Shown here: positions 12,378-20,136 of the stretch, piece by piece
How the letters are laid out: every line of letters begins with the position of its first letter
Position numbering within the stretch: position 1 is the first letter of the stretch
Assembly (NCBI GenBank): GCA_018969935.1
Contig: JAGWXJ010000014.1
Span: forward strand, 1-22,248
Direction: 5' to 3'
DNA length: 22,248 bases
Source: Alphaproteobacteria bacterium
GTDB lineage: Bacteria; Pseudomonadota; Alphaproteobacteria; Micavibrionales; UBA1664
Program-made: the position numbers and the translations under genes
The notes under the pieces: generated by a model
Told to the model about the DNA's origin: nothing
What the model saw: only the letters and a program-made list of their open reading frames with translations
Database searches by the model: none

Positions 12378-13787
12378 ATGACACTCTCTCCCCAAACGCT
12401 GTACGAGAAAATTTGGTCCAGCCATGTCGTCAAAAAACACGAGGATGGTACGTGCGTGTTGTATATCGACCGCCACCTTGTGCATGAGGTCACAAGCCCG
12501 CAGGCTTTCGAGGGCCTCCGAATGGCAGGCCGCCGCGTGCGCCAGCCTGCCGCCACACTGGCGGTGGTTGACCACAACGTGCCCACATCGGACCGCAGCC
12601 AGCCCATCAGAGAAGATGAAAGCCGCATACAGGTGGAAACGCTTGAAGCGAATGTGAAGGAATTCGGTATCGAATATTTCGGCATGCGCGACAAGCGCCA
12701 GGGCATCGTGCACGTAATTGGGCCTGAACAGGGCTTCACCCTGCCAGGCATGACCATCGTGTGCGGGGATTCCCACACATCGACACATGGTGCTTTTGGC
12801 GCGCTTGCGTTTGGTATCGGCACATCGGAGGTCGAGCACGTGCTGGCCACGCAAACGCTGCTGCTCAAGCCTGCCAAAACAATGCGCATCACCGTTGAAG
12901 GCCCCTTGCCTACGGGTGTGACCGCCAAGGACATGATTTTGGCCATCATCGGCACCATCGGCACGGCAGGCGGCACAGGATATGTGATTGAGTATGCTGG
13001 CGAGGCCGTGCGCGCGCTTTCCATGGAAGGGCGCATGACAATGTGCAACATGTCCATCGAGGGCGGGGCACGCGCGGGGCTGATAGCGCCTGACGACACG
13101 ACCTTCAGATACATCAAGGGCCGCCCGATGGCCCCCAAAGGTGACGACTTTGAAAAAGCCGTAGCCTACTGGCGCACATTGCCCACCGATGCGGGCGCCA
13201 GCTTTGACCGCGAGATTGTTTTGAAGGCAGCCGATATCGCGCCGCAAGTCACGTGGGGCACCAGCCCGCAGGATGTGGTGCCGATTACAGGCACCGTACC
13301 AAACCCCGCCGATGAAGCCGATGCAGGCAAGCGCGCCGCCATCGAACGCGCGCTTGATTACATGGGCCTTAAGGCCGGCACCAAAATGACGGATGTCAGC
13401 ATCGACAAAGTTTTTATCGGCTCATGCACCAATGCGCGGATTGAAGATTTGCGCGAGGTTGCAAAGGTTGTGGGCAAGCGCAAGGTGGCTAGCGGCGTCT
13501 ATGCCATGGTTGTCCCCGGCTCCGGCCTTGTGAAAGCGCAAGCCGAAGAAGAAGGCATTGCAGCCGTGCTAAAAGATGCTGGCTTTGACTGGCGCGAACC
13601 CGGATGCTCGATGTGCCTGGGCATGAACGAGGACAGGCTGAACCCCGGCGAGCGTTGCGCCTCCACATCCAACCGCAACTTTGAAGGGCGGCAGGGTTAT
13701 AAGGGGCGTACGCACCTGCTCTCCCCCGCCATGGCCGCTGCAGCAGCCATCACGGGCAAACTGACAGACGTGCGCGAGATAGCATGA
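12378..13787 (+). CDS. leuC: LeuC, isopropylmalate isomerase large subunit
   Basis: LeuC, with LeuD, converts 2- to 3-isopropylmalate in leucine synthesis, using a [4Fe-4S] aconitase-type cluster. The 469-residue product matches the family in length. It shows TLYEKIWSSHVV at the start, DHNVPTSDR, GDSHTSTHGAFGALAFGIGTSEVEHVLATQ, and the three cluster cysteines: C350 (GSCTNARIEDL), C410 and C413 (PGCSMCLGMN). The C-terminal STSNRNFEGRQG is also present. I use the ATG at 12378. A GTG at 12369 adds only three residues and neither has a clear SD. The next gene overlaps by 4 bases (ATGA). No obvious leader peptide with Leu codons or attenuator is seen in the 65 bases upstream. Confidence 0.97.
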   Translation: MTLSPQTLYEKIWSSHVVKKHEDGTCVLYIDRHLVHEVTSPQAFEGLRMAGRRVRQPAATLAVVDHNVPTSDRSQPIREDESRIQVETLEANVKEFGIEYFGMRDKRQGIVHVIGPEQGFTLPGMTIVCGDSHTSTHGAFGALAFGIGTSEVEHVLATQTLLLKPAKTMRITVEGPLPTGVTAKDMILAIIGTIGTAGGTGYVIEYAGEAVRALSMEGRMTMCNMSIEGGARAGLIAPDDTTFRYIKGRPMAPKGDDFEKAVAYWRTLPTDAGASFDREIVLKAADIAPQVTWGTSPQDVVPITGTVPNPADEADAGKRAAIERALDYMGLKAGTKMTDVSIDKVFIGSCTNARIEDLREVAKVVGKRKVASGVYAMVVPGSGLVKAQAEEEGIAAVLKDAGFDWREPGCSMCLGMNEDRLNPGERCASTSNRNFEGRQGYKGRTHLLSPAMAAAAAITGKLTDVREIA

Positions 13788-14440
13788 CCATCCACGCCCT
13801 TTATACGGACTTCATCAAGGAAGAGCTGAAACGCCTTGAGGCGTATGATGCCACGCGCCCTGCGGGGCATGTGTACGAATTCCACAAGCACGTGGCGCGC
13901 GTTGCGCGCAACATGAAACTGCTGGCCCTTGAAATGGGCTTGGGTGAAGACCGCGCGGAAACGCTTTATCAGGCAGCCCTGCTGCATGACGCTGGCAAGC
14001 GCCTTTTACCCGTTGGCATTTGGGACATGCACAACAAGCCCGATACCGCCACCAAAAACCTGCGCCGCCAGCACACGCATAAAGGCGTTGAAATTATCAA
14101 CGATATGTTTGGCCAAGATACGCATGACGAATTTCTGGACCTTGTGCGCGACCTTGCCCTCAACCACCATGAAGCCATGGACGGTAGCGGCTGGCTTGGG
14201 CGCAAGGGCAACCAGCTTAGCCTTGAGGCCCGTATGCTTTGCATTTGCGATGCATTTGACGGCTATTCCGTATGGCGGCCGCACTACGGCAACCGCGATA
14301 TTACTCCTGCAGGCGTCATCCAGCGTATGGCGGTTGAAAAGGCAGGCCAGTTCGACCCCGATATTCTCAAAGTTTTTTCAAAGGTAAAAACATGCACCCC
14401 TTCAAAATCCTTACCGCCGTCGCTGCCCCTCTCCCGATGA
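13784..14440 (+). CDS. HD-GYP-like metal-dependent phosphohydrolase inside the leu operon
   Basis: The 218-residue protein carries the HD-domain ligand set in HD-GYP order: H36 (EFHKHVARVARN), H68-D69 with GK at 71-72 (LLHDAGKRLLP), H97/H99 (RQHTHKGVEII), H128-H129 (NHHEAMDGSGW) and D156 (CICDAFDGYSVWRPHYG). HD-GYP enzymes hydrolyse cyclic di-GMP, but the GYP motif here reads GSGW. There is no sensory domain, so c-di-GMP activity is uncertain; a nucleotide phosphohydrolase is the alternative. It starts in an ATGA overlap with leuC and its last 49 bases overlap the leuD start. The final ~16 residues (TCTPSKSLPPSLPLSR) are read from leuD sequence and look like a neutral tail. The overlaps tie its translation to the leucine genes. 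Confidence 0.83.
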   Translation: MTIHALYTDFIKEELKRLEAYDATRPAGHVYEFHKHVARVARNMKLLALEMGLGEDRAETLYQAALLHDAGKRLLPVGIWDMHNKPDTATKNLRRQHTHKGVEIINDMFGQDTHDEFLDLVRDLALNHHEAMDGSGWLGRKGNQLSLEARMLCICDAFDGYSVWRPHYGNRDITPAGVIQRMAVEKAGQFDPDILKVFSKVKTCTPSKSLPPSLPLSR

Positions 14441-14994
14441 TGAATGTCGATACCGACATGATCATCCCCAAGCAGTTTTTGCGCACCATCAAACGGACGG
14501 GGCTTGGAAAGTACCTGTTTTCCGAGATGCGTTATGAAGCGAGCGGCGCTGAAAAACCCGACTTCGTGCTCAACAAGCCGGCCTACCGCCGTGCGGAAAT
14601 ACTGATTGCCGATGAAAATTTCGGGTGCGGTTCATCCCGCGAGCATGCGCCATGGGCGCTTAATGACTTCGGTATCCGCTGCGTGATTGCGCCCAGCTTT
14701 GCCGATATCTTCCACGGCAACAGTTTCAAGAACGGCATGTGCCCTGTAAAACTGCCGCGCGAGCAGGTGCTGCAACTGATGGCCCGCGCAACCGACTACC
14801 CCGACCAGCCGATTACGGTAGACCTTGAAGCGCAGGAAGTGCGGGCAGGTAACCTTGTATTCCCCTTCACCATCGACCCTTTCCGCCGCCATTGCCTTTT
14901 GAACGGGCTTGATGACATCGGCCTTACACTCCAACACGAGGGCGATATCACCGCCTTTGAAACCAAACGCAAAAACGAAAGACCATGGTTATGA
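14392..14994 (+). CDS. leuD: LeuD, isopropylmalate isomerase small subunit
   Basis: LeuD is the swivelling small subunit that completes the LeuC active site. The 200-residue product begins with the typical FKILTAVAAPLPMMNVDTDM, contains IIPKQFLRTIKRTGLGKYLF and the substrate-loop signature NFGCGSSREHAPWAL (76-90), followed by FADIFHGNSFKNG. Length is normal for the family (about 200). The ATG at 14392 is supported by the conserved N-terminus and by AAAGG shortly upstream. It lies inside the 3' end of the HD-GYP-like gene, a 49-base overlap in a different frame. Its TGA overlaps the leuB ATG. Confidence 0.97.
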   Translation: MHPFKILTAVAAPLPMMNVDTDMIIPKQFLRTIKRTGLGKYLFSEMRYEASGAEKPDFVLNKPAYRRAEILIADENFGCGSSREHAPWALNDFGIRCVIAPSFADIFHGNSFKNGMCPVKLPREQVLQLMARATDYPDQPITVDLEAQEVRAGNLVFPFTIDPFRRHCLLNGLDDIGLTLQHEGDITAFETKRKNERPWL

Positions 14995-16046
14995 GCAAGC
15001 ATATTGTCCTGTTGCCGGGGGATGGCATTGGCCCCGAAGTGATGGCCGAGGCAGTCAAGGTTATCAAGGCGCTTGAACTTGATATTACCTTCGAGGAAAA
15101 GCTGGTTGGTGGCGCCGCCATCGATGCTACGGGCAGCCCCCTGCCCGCCGATACGCTGGAAGCCTGCAAGCACGCCGATGCGTGCCTGCTTGCGTGCGTT
15201 GGCGGCCCCAAATGGGCAGGCGCCGCCTACGACAAACGCCCTGAAGCCGGCCTTTTGGGCCTGCGCAAGGAGATGGACCTGTACGCCAATCTGCGCCCTG
15301 CGATTGTTTTTGATGCGTTAATTGATGCATCGACCCTCAAGCCCGAGATTGTGCGCGGGCTTGATATCCTGATTGTGCGCGAGCTAACGGGCGGCGTTTA
15401 TTTTGGCCAGCCGCGCGGCATTACGGATATCGGCAACGGGGAGCGCCGCGGCGTAAACACCCAAGTGTACACCACGTCCGAAATTCGCCGCGTTGCCGCC
15501 AAGGCCTTTGAACTTGCACGGGCGCGCGGGGGCAAGGTTTGTTCGGTTGAAAAATCGAACGTGATGGAAAGTGGGCTTTTGTGGCGCGAAGAAGTCACCA
15601 AACTGCACGCCGAGCAATACACCGATGTGCAACTGAGCCACATGTATGCCGACAACTGCGCGATGCAGCTGTTGCGCACGCCATCGCAATTTGACGTGAT
15701 TGTAACCGACAATCTGTTTGGCGATATTTTGTCAGATGAAGCCGCGATGCTGACGGGCAGCCTTGGTATGCTGCCATCGGCATCCCTTGGCGCGGGGCGC
15801 GCGTCGCTTTACGAGCCTGTTCACGGGTCAGCCCCCGATATAGCGGGCCAGAACAAGGCCAACCCGCTTGCGATGATATTATCGCTGGCCATGGCCATGC
15901 GTTACTCGCTGGGCGCGCCCGAAGCTGCCGACCGCATTGAATCCGCTGTCAAAAAGACACTGGCAGACGGTGTGCGCACGGCGGATATTGGCCCCAACCC
16001 CGTATCGACGGCAGCCATGGGTGATGCCGTGGTTGCGCGGCTGTAA
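14991..16046 (+). CDS. leuB: LeuB, 3-isopropylmalate dehydrogenase
   Basis: LeuB oxidises and decarboxylates 3-isopropylmalate with NAD+, giving the 2-oxo acid precursor of leucine. The 351-residue product shows LLPGDGIGPEV at the N-terminus, RELTGGVYFGQPRG, EKSNVMESGLLWRE, YADNCAMQLLRTPSQFDVIV followed by TDNLFGDILSDEAAML (Mg2+/substrate aspartates), and the NAD-binding EPVHGSAPDIAGQNKANP. I place the start at ATG 14991, whose ATGA overlaps the leuD stop. An ATG at 14985 adds two residues. The gene ends at 16046, 21 bases before the next (+) gene, with no terminator evident. Confidence 0.96.
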   Translation: MSKHIVLLPGDGIGPEVMAEAVKVIKALELDITFEEKLVGGAAIDATGSPLPADTLEACKHADACLLACVGGPKWAGAAYDKRPEAGLLGLRKEMDLYANLRPAIVFDALIDASTLKPEIVRGLDILIVRELTGGVYFGQPRGITDIGNGERRGVNTQVYTTSEIRRVAAKAFELARARGGKVCSVEKSNVMESGLLWREEVTKLHAEQYTDVQLSHMYADNCAMQLLRTPSQFDVIVTDNLFGDILSDEAAMLTGSLGMLPSASLGAGRASLYEPVHGSAPDIAGQNKANPLAMILSLAMAMRYSLGAPEAADRIESAVKKTLADGVRTADIGPNPVSTAAMGDAVVARL

Positions 16047-16067
16047 GCACAGCTATACACTTGCAGT

Positions 16068-16514
16068 ATGACGCCTGAACTAACCGTCCTTGCACTGCTT
16101 CTCATCGGCCTTGCCTTTATGGCACTCGAGGCCTTTGTCGTTGGCTTCGGCCTCCTTGGCATACTGGGTGCTGCCGCATTTTTCTGGGCACTGAGCATTC
16201 TGCGCCACCTTGATACCTTCATGGGCATGACCGTCGATATGCCGCTTATGGTTTCGCTTGGCATTACGGGCGCTGTGGTACTTGCAGGCTGTTTTTATTG
16301 CGTGCATCTGGCCATTAAAACCCGCAAGGCCAGCGGGGCCGAGATTATGATTGGCATGCGCGCTACCGTCATTTCATGGAACAACGGCCACGGCCAAGTG
16401 CGGGTGGACGGCGAGGAATGGGCCGCGAACGGCCCGCAAAGCCTTGCTGCCGGTGATGCCGTTACCGTTACAGCCCGCGACAAACTGCTTTTAACCGTCA
16501 CAAAGGACGACTGA
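16068..16514 (+). CDS. NfeD-like membrane protein (short form)
   Basis: The 148-residue protein has two hydrophobic stretches in its first half (about 5-45, probably two passes, and about 60-85). A soluble C-terminal OB-fold-like domain (about 90-148) follows, with the NfeD pattern MIGMRATVISWNNGHGQVRVDGEEWAA and GDAVTVTARDKLLLTV. Short NfeD proteins form pairs with stomatin/slipin proteins in many bacteria and are thought to act together in membrane microdomains. The pairing is seen here: the slipin gene starts one base after this stop. The longer NfeD forms carry an extra ClpP-like protease domain, which is absent here. It follows leuB by 21 bases and may partly depend on leu-operon transcription. 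Confidence 0.85.
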   Translation: MTPELTVLALLLIGLAFMALEAFVVGFGLLGILGAAAFFWALSILRHLDTFMGMTVDMPLMVSLGITGAVVLAGCFYCVHLAIKTRKASGAEIMIGMRATVISWNNGHGQVRVDGEEWAANGPQSLAAGDAVTVTARDKLLLTVTKDD

Positions 16515-16515
16515 C

Positions 16516-17262
16516 ATGATCCAGATTTTCATTATCCTGCTTTTCTTCCTTGCAATGTTTGTCGTGACGTCCGTCCGTATCATGAAGGAATACGAGCGCG
16601 CGGTGATATTCACGCTCGGGCGCTATACCCACACCGCAGGCCCCGGCCTTATTGTGCTTATCCCCTTCCTGCAAAACATGGTGCGCGTGGATATCCGTGT
16701 CCGTACAACGGATGTGCCGCCGCAGGACGTCATTTCCAAGGATAACGTGTCGGTACGCGTGTCGGCCGTCATTTACTACCGCGTGGTTGACCCTTCATCG
16801 GCAATCGTGAAGGTTGAGGACTTCATGCAGGCTACATCGGAGATATCGCAGACGACCCTGCGTTCCGTGCTGGGGCATCACGAGCTTGATAACATGCTCT
16901 CCAATCGCGACCAGCTGAACAAGGACATTCAGGAGTTGCTGGATACCGCGACCGAAGGCTGGGGCGTGAAAATCACGGGCGTTGCCATCAAGCAAATAGA
17001 CCTTGACCCCTCGATGGTGCGCGCGATTGCCCGCCAAGCCGAAGCCGAGCGCGAGCGCCGTGCTAAAATCATCAATGCGGAAGGCGAATTGCAGGCAGCC
17101 AAGCAGCTGGATGAAGCCGCGACCATTCTGGCCCAGCGCCCTGAAACCATGCAGCTGCGTTATCTATCCGCCCTTACGGACATTGCAGGCGACAAGACAA
17201 ACACCATTGTGATGCCGGTACCCGACCTTCTGAGCACCATTATGGCAGCAGGCAAGAAATAA
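16516..17262 (+). CDS. Slipin / SPFH (band 7, stomatin-like) protein
   Basis: The 248-residue product has one N-terminal membrane segment (about 2-19) followed by the SPFH domain: MKEYERAVIFTLGRYTHTAGPGL, VRVDIRVRTTDVPPQDVISKDNVSV, VIYYRVVDPSSAI, and the TTLRSVLGHHELDNMLSNRDQLN block with WGVKITGVAIKQIDL. A charged coiled-coil tail (RQAEAERERRAKIINAEGELQAAKQL) precedes the conserved end (TNTIVMPVPDLLSTI). This is the prokaryotic slipin pattern, and the 248-aa length is normal. These proteins oligomerise on the inner face of the membrane, with NfeD as partner. Its 3' end overlaps the end of the convergent gene at 17240 by 23 bases. Confidence 0.93.
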   Translation: MIQIFIILLFFLAMFVVTSVRIMKEYERAVIFTLGRYTHTAGPGLIVLIPFLQNMVRVDIRVRTTDVPPQDVISKDNVSVRVSAVIYYRVVDPSSAIVKVEDFMQATSEISQTTLRSVLGHHELDNMLSNRDQLNKDIQELLDTATEGWGVKITGVAIKQIDLDPSMVRAIARQAEAERERRAKIINAEGELQAAKQLDEAATILAQRPETMQLRYLSALTDIAGDKTNTIVMPVPDLLSTIMAAGKK

Positions 17263-17557
17263 CCACGCCTGCCAGCCCGAAGCAAAGTTCGATAACAGGG
17301 TAGCGCCAATGGATGCGTGTGCCGCAATGGCGGCAGCGGCCTTTTAAGAATAACCATGAAAATACGGGCACCAGATCAGGCGCGCCCAGCGTGTGCTTGC
17401 ATGACGTGCAGCGCGACCTGTCGGTTGTCCAGTTCAGGTTACGCGGCAGGCGATATTGCAGCGCCGTTACAAAGCTGCCGAGGCATGTACCCAGCACAAA
17501 AAACAATCCGGCCCTGAAGGCCGGATTGAAATTCAGAAAGTCTATGAAGCCTTCCAT
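17240..17557 (-). CDS. Stand-alone prepilin peptidase N-terminal domain (DiS_P_DiS-like)
   Basis: The 105-residue protein matches the N-terminal domain of type IV prepilin peptidases (PilD/GspO). It has a membrane segment ending in GSFVTALQYRLPR and two zinc-type CxxC pairs (CTSCKHTL and CRHCGTRI) flanking VPVFSWLFLKGR. RYPVIELCFGLAGVV follows, beginning a second membrane segment. In full-length enzymes this domain is followed by the six-helix aspartyl protease part with the GxGD motif. Here the reading frame stops 16 residues after RYPVIEL, and the DNA beyond belongs to the convergent slipin gene. It is either a truncated remnant or a dedicated small protein. Its ATG shares one base with the TAA of the upstream TPR gene (TAATG), so the two are translationally coupled. 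Confidence 0.8.
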   Translation of the reverse strand: MEGFIDFLNFNPAFRAGLFFVLGTCLGSFVTALQYRLPRNLNWTTDRSRCTSCKHTLGAPDLVPVFSWLFLKGRCRHCGTRIHWRYPVIELCFGLAGVVISCLLP

Positions 17558-19188
17558 TACTGCCCTGCGGCGCGGATAGCGCCGATGCGGTCGTAGACCA
17601 TGCCGCGGTCAATGGATTTGCCGTTGCCGTACACGGCATCGAGCTCCAGCGCGCGCTGATACAGCTCAATCGCCTGAGAGGCATTGCCCGCTTTTTCAGC
17701 GGCCATGGCAGCGGCCAGAACGCCCTTTGCATCCGTAGTCCCTGTTGCTGCCTGCGGGGCAGCGGCCGGGGCGGGCGCGGCAGGTGCCGGTGCAGCTTCT
17801 TCTACCGGCATGGCTTTAGGAGCCACGGCAGCAGGTTGCTGAACAGGCACCGATGCACGAAGCGTTGGCGTATCGATGATCGGCTCATAGCTATCGGGCA
17901 TGCTGCGGCCACCTGCGATTGCAAGCTTGCGCGGCGCATCGGATACTGGTGCCGATGCGGCTTCAGCCGGCATTGCGGGGGCTACAGGTGCTGCCACAGC
18001 AGCATCACCCTGCCCTGCGGGCACGAAGGTGGTTTTGCTGCCAGCGATTTCAATTTTACCGCCGCCTTGCATGACCATGTTGCGGTAATCACCCGTGGCT
18101 TTTGTGGCATCGGCTTCGTTGACGTTGCGCGTTGCCGTTTCAACCACCGGTGCCATTTTGGCAGGCGCTGCGGAGGGTGCCGTGCCGTTCTTAGCCTGAA
18201 TGGCCAGATACGGCGGGGGCAGTGCGGCATCCTGCGAGGATGATGCTTTTGCCTGCTTGGGTGCCGCTGCAGCTTTGGTTGCGTCTTTCTTTGGAGCGTC
18301 GGTAGCAGCCGTTTTATCGGCGGCAGGCATTTTGGCAGGTTTTGCCTTTACTTCCTCGACAGCCGTTTCAGGCAGTTTTTCGCCTGTGTTGGCAGGCGCC
18401 GTACCTGATGCCCATGCGTTGACCGCGTCTTCCGTTGCGGTGGGTGCAGCAGGCGCTACAGGCGCAGCGGGTGCCGCATCCGCCTGCGGGGCAGGCAGAT
18501 CAGGCATGGCTGGCGCTGCCGCAACCGTATCGGCTACAGGAGCCGGAGCTGGCGCAGGCGCTTCGGCAACAGCCGGAGCCTCGGGCGCTTTTGGGGCATC
18601 TTCCTTGGCGGCAGGCATTGCAAGCATATCAGGTGCCGTGGCATCAGCCGCAGGTGCGGGTGCCAATTCGGCTGCGGGGGGCAGTGCCTCCCCTACCGGT
18701 GCTGCGGTTGCTTCCGGCATCGGCTCGTTCATGATGGGGGCAGGCGCTGCGGGCGGCTGGGCATCAAACGGGCTTGGTTCGGAGGATGTGGAATCGGTTG
18801 CGGGCATAGAAGGCGCAGCATCGGGTGCCGGCGGCTGGGCCATCGAGATTTCCGACTGGTTGTCATTGGAACCCATGAAGCCGCCCATGATGGCTGTCAT
18901 GCCTTCGTTGTCGCGGTTCAGGTAAATGTAGGTGCCTGCACCCGCAGCGCAAAATGCGACGAGCAGCAGAAGGCCCGTAAAGAAACCGCCTGATTTTTTC
19001 GGTTCGGCTTCAGGCTGTTTTTCGCCGTCATCTTCCTCGGCGGAATCTTCGGATTCAAAGGCCTCGTCGTCCGTTTTCAGGAAATCGTCGAAATCCTTGT
19101 CCTTCACGTCGTCGGCGTATTCCTTCAGCAGATCGTTGATGCTTTTGTCGTCGCCCGCGGATTTCGCGTCTTTGTCTTGTTCGGCCAT
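17557..19188 (-). CDS. Ala/Pro-rich single-pass membrane protein with TPR-like C-terminus
   Basis: The 543-residue protein has a strongly acidic cytoplasmic N-terminus (1 to about 66; DDVKDKDFDDFLKTDDEAFE), a single membrane segment (about 69-90, GFFTGLLLLVAFCAAGAGTY), then ~390 residues of Ala/Pro/Glu-rich low-complexity linker. The C-terminal 60 residues resemble one to two TPR units (LAAAMAAEKAGNASQAIELYQRALELD). Topology is probably N-in/C-out with a long periplasmic spacer, like TonB- or pilus-assembly-type adaptors. I do not recognise a specific family. The start at ATG 19188 is supported by AAGGA 8 bases upstream; an ATG at 19197 overlaps that SD. The stop overlaps the start of the prepilin-peptidase-like gene, which suggests a joint role in an envelope or secretion system. 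The linker is too repetitive for homology to be informative. Confidence 0.82.
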   Translation of the reverse strand: MAEQDKDAKSAGDDKSINDLLKEYADDVKDKDFDDFLKTDDEAFESEDSAEEDDGEKQPEAEPKKSGGFFTGLLLLVAFCAAGAGTYIYLNRDNEGMTAIMGGFMGSNDNQSEISMAQPPAPDAAPSMPATDSTSSEPSPFDAQPPAAPAPIMNEPMPEATAAPVGEALPPAAELAPAPAADATAPDMLAMPAAKEDAPKAPEAPAVAEAPAPAPAPVADTVAAAPAMPDLPAPQADAAPAAPVAPAAPTATEDAVNAWASGTAPANTGEKLPETAVEEVKAKPAKMPAADKTAATDAPKKDATKAAAAPKQAKASSSQDAALPPPYLAIQAKNGTAPSAAPAKMAPVVETATRNVNEADATKATGDYRNMVMQGGGKIEIAGSKTTFVPAGQGDAAVAAPVAPAMPAEAASAPVSDAPRKLAIAGGRSMPDSYEPIIDTPTLRASVPVQQPAAVAPKAMPVEEAAPAPAAPAPAAAPQAATGTTDAKGVLAAAMAAEKAGNASQAIELYQRALELDAVYGNGKSIDRGMVYDRIGAIRAAGQ

Positions 19189-19267
19189 GGGTGTCATCCT
19201 TTTGATATTCCGCGGGATTATATGGTATTTGTACCCCGCGTCAAAGCCCTGAAAATGGGCAAAACGG

Positions 19268-19344
19268 TGGCGTTCCCGACAGGATTTGAACCTGTGACCC
19301 CCAGTTTAGGAAACCGGTGCTCTATCCAGCTGAGCTACGGGAAC
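19268..19344 (-). tRNA. tRNA-Arg (anticodon CCU)
   Basis: On the minus strand the gene folds fully. The acceptor GTTCCCG (19344-19338) pairs with CGGGAAC (19278-19272). The D arm is GCTC/GAGC. The anticodon stem CCGGT/ACTGG encloses the loop TTCCTAA, giving anticodon CCU, which reads AGG (Arg). The variable loop is 5 bases, and the T arm ACAGG-TTCAAAT-CCTGT is complete. The discriminator is G (19271), followed by an encoded CCA (19270-19268). Without CCA the gene is 19271-19344. It lies between the PlsC-like gene and the TPR gene, in their direction. Confidence 0.95.
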
Positions 19345-19362
19345 ATCCGACCGATGGGTGTT

Positions 19363-20136
19363 TTAGCCTAAGGGCGCTGCCGCTTCAACAACTTGCGACA
19401 CGGCCCTGTGGGCGGCGGCGGCCAGCGCCTTGCGGTCGGCATATTCCTGCGGGGATAGAACGGGCAGGAAGTTAACGGCTACATCCGTGCCCTTGGAGCA
19501 CGCAAAGGCCCATAAATGCGGGACGAGCGTATCCTCCGGCCGCCACCATGCGTACATATTGCGGGTAGGCCCATCGCCCATGGGGGCTTTGCCGTCTATC
19601 GATTGAATGGTGAGGGCGACTGGCTGGACCATGATGCCGCCCCCTGCCTCGAAGACAGCATCAAAAAGGCCCGGTTTGAAGGGTTTGACCGCCAAACCGT
19701 TGGTGGACGTGCCCTCGGCAAAGACGATGAGGCTTATGCCTGATTTCAGGATTTTTGCGAGTTCGTGCATCGCGCCTTCCAGCGCCGAGCGTGTGCGGCG
19801 GATGAAAACCGTATTCTGGATTTTTGAAAGCAGGCCGAATAGCGGCCAGCCCGCAACCTCGCTTTTGGCAACAAAACGCGCATCGAGGATGCTGCCCAGT
19901 GCGACAATATCCAAATAAGAAATATGGTTTGGCACAAACAGAACGGCATTTGCGCTGTTTTGCGGTGTGCCTTTGACATGCACGCGGATGGCCATGAACC
20001 AGCAAATAAAGGCGTAAACACGCGGTGACATGCACCACTGTTTACCAACCAAACGCGCGAGCAGATGCAGCGTGATTACCGATACCGAGGTCAATAAAAG
20101 CACAAGCAGTCTGGCAATACCTATAAATGCACGCAT
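19363..20136 (-). CDS. PlsC/OlsA-type 1-acyl-glycerol-3-phosphate or lyso-ornithine-lipid O-acyltransferase
   Basis: The 257-residue protein has a hydrophobic N-terminus (about 3-30) and the acyltransferase motifs in order. These are NHISYLD (N70, H71, D76), which carries the catalytic His-Asp, VFIRR (110-114), FAEGTSTNG (139-147) and PFKPGLF (152-158). Such enzymes acylate lysophosphatidate (PlsC) or lyso-ornithine lipid (OlsA). The second is favoured because the gene directly follows an OlsB-type gene with a one-base TGATG overlap. PlsC activity cannot be excluded, as OlsA proteins are often bifunctional. I chose ATG 20136; the TTG just upstream adds only one residue. The tRNA-Arg gene follows 18 bases after the stop. 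Confidence 0.87.
   Translation of the reverse strand: MRAFIGIARLLVLLLTSVSVITLHLLARLVGKQWCMSPRVYAFICWFMAIRVHVKGTPQNSANAVLFVPNHISYLDIVALGSILDARFVAKSEVAGWPLFGLLSKIQNTVFIRRTRSALEGAMHELAKILKSGISLIVFAEGTSTNGLAVKPFKPGLFDAVFEAGGGIMVQPVALTIQSIDGKAPMGDGPTRNMYAWWRPEDTLVPHLWAFACSKGTDVAVNFLPVLSPQEYADRKALAAAAHRAVSQVVEAAAPLG

Noticed and set aside
12324..13247. 307-codon ORF antisense to leuC
   Set aside because: Long antisense frames are common in GC-rich coding DNA. Its translation is Cys/His/Arg-rich without a domain, while leuC is unmistakable.
18200..18925. 241-codon Ala/Gly/Ser-rich ORF antisense to the TPR protein
   Set aside because: It is an artefact of the repetitive Ala/Pro codons of the opposite strand and has no SD or domain.
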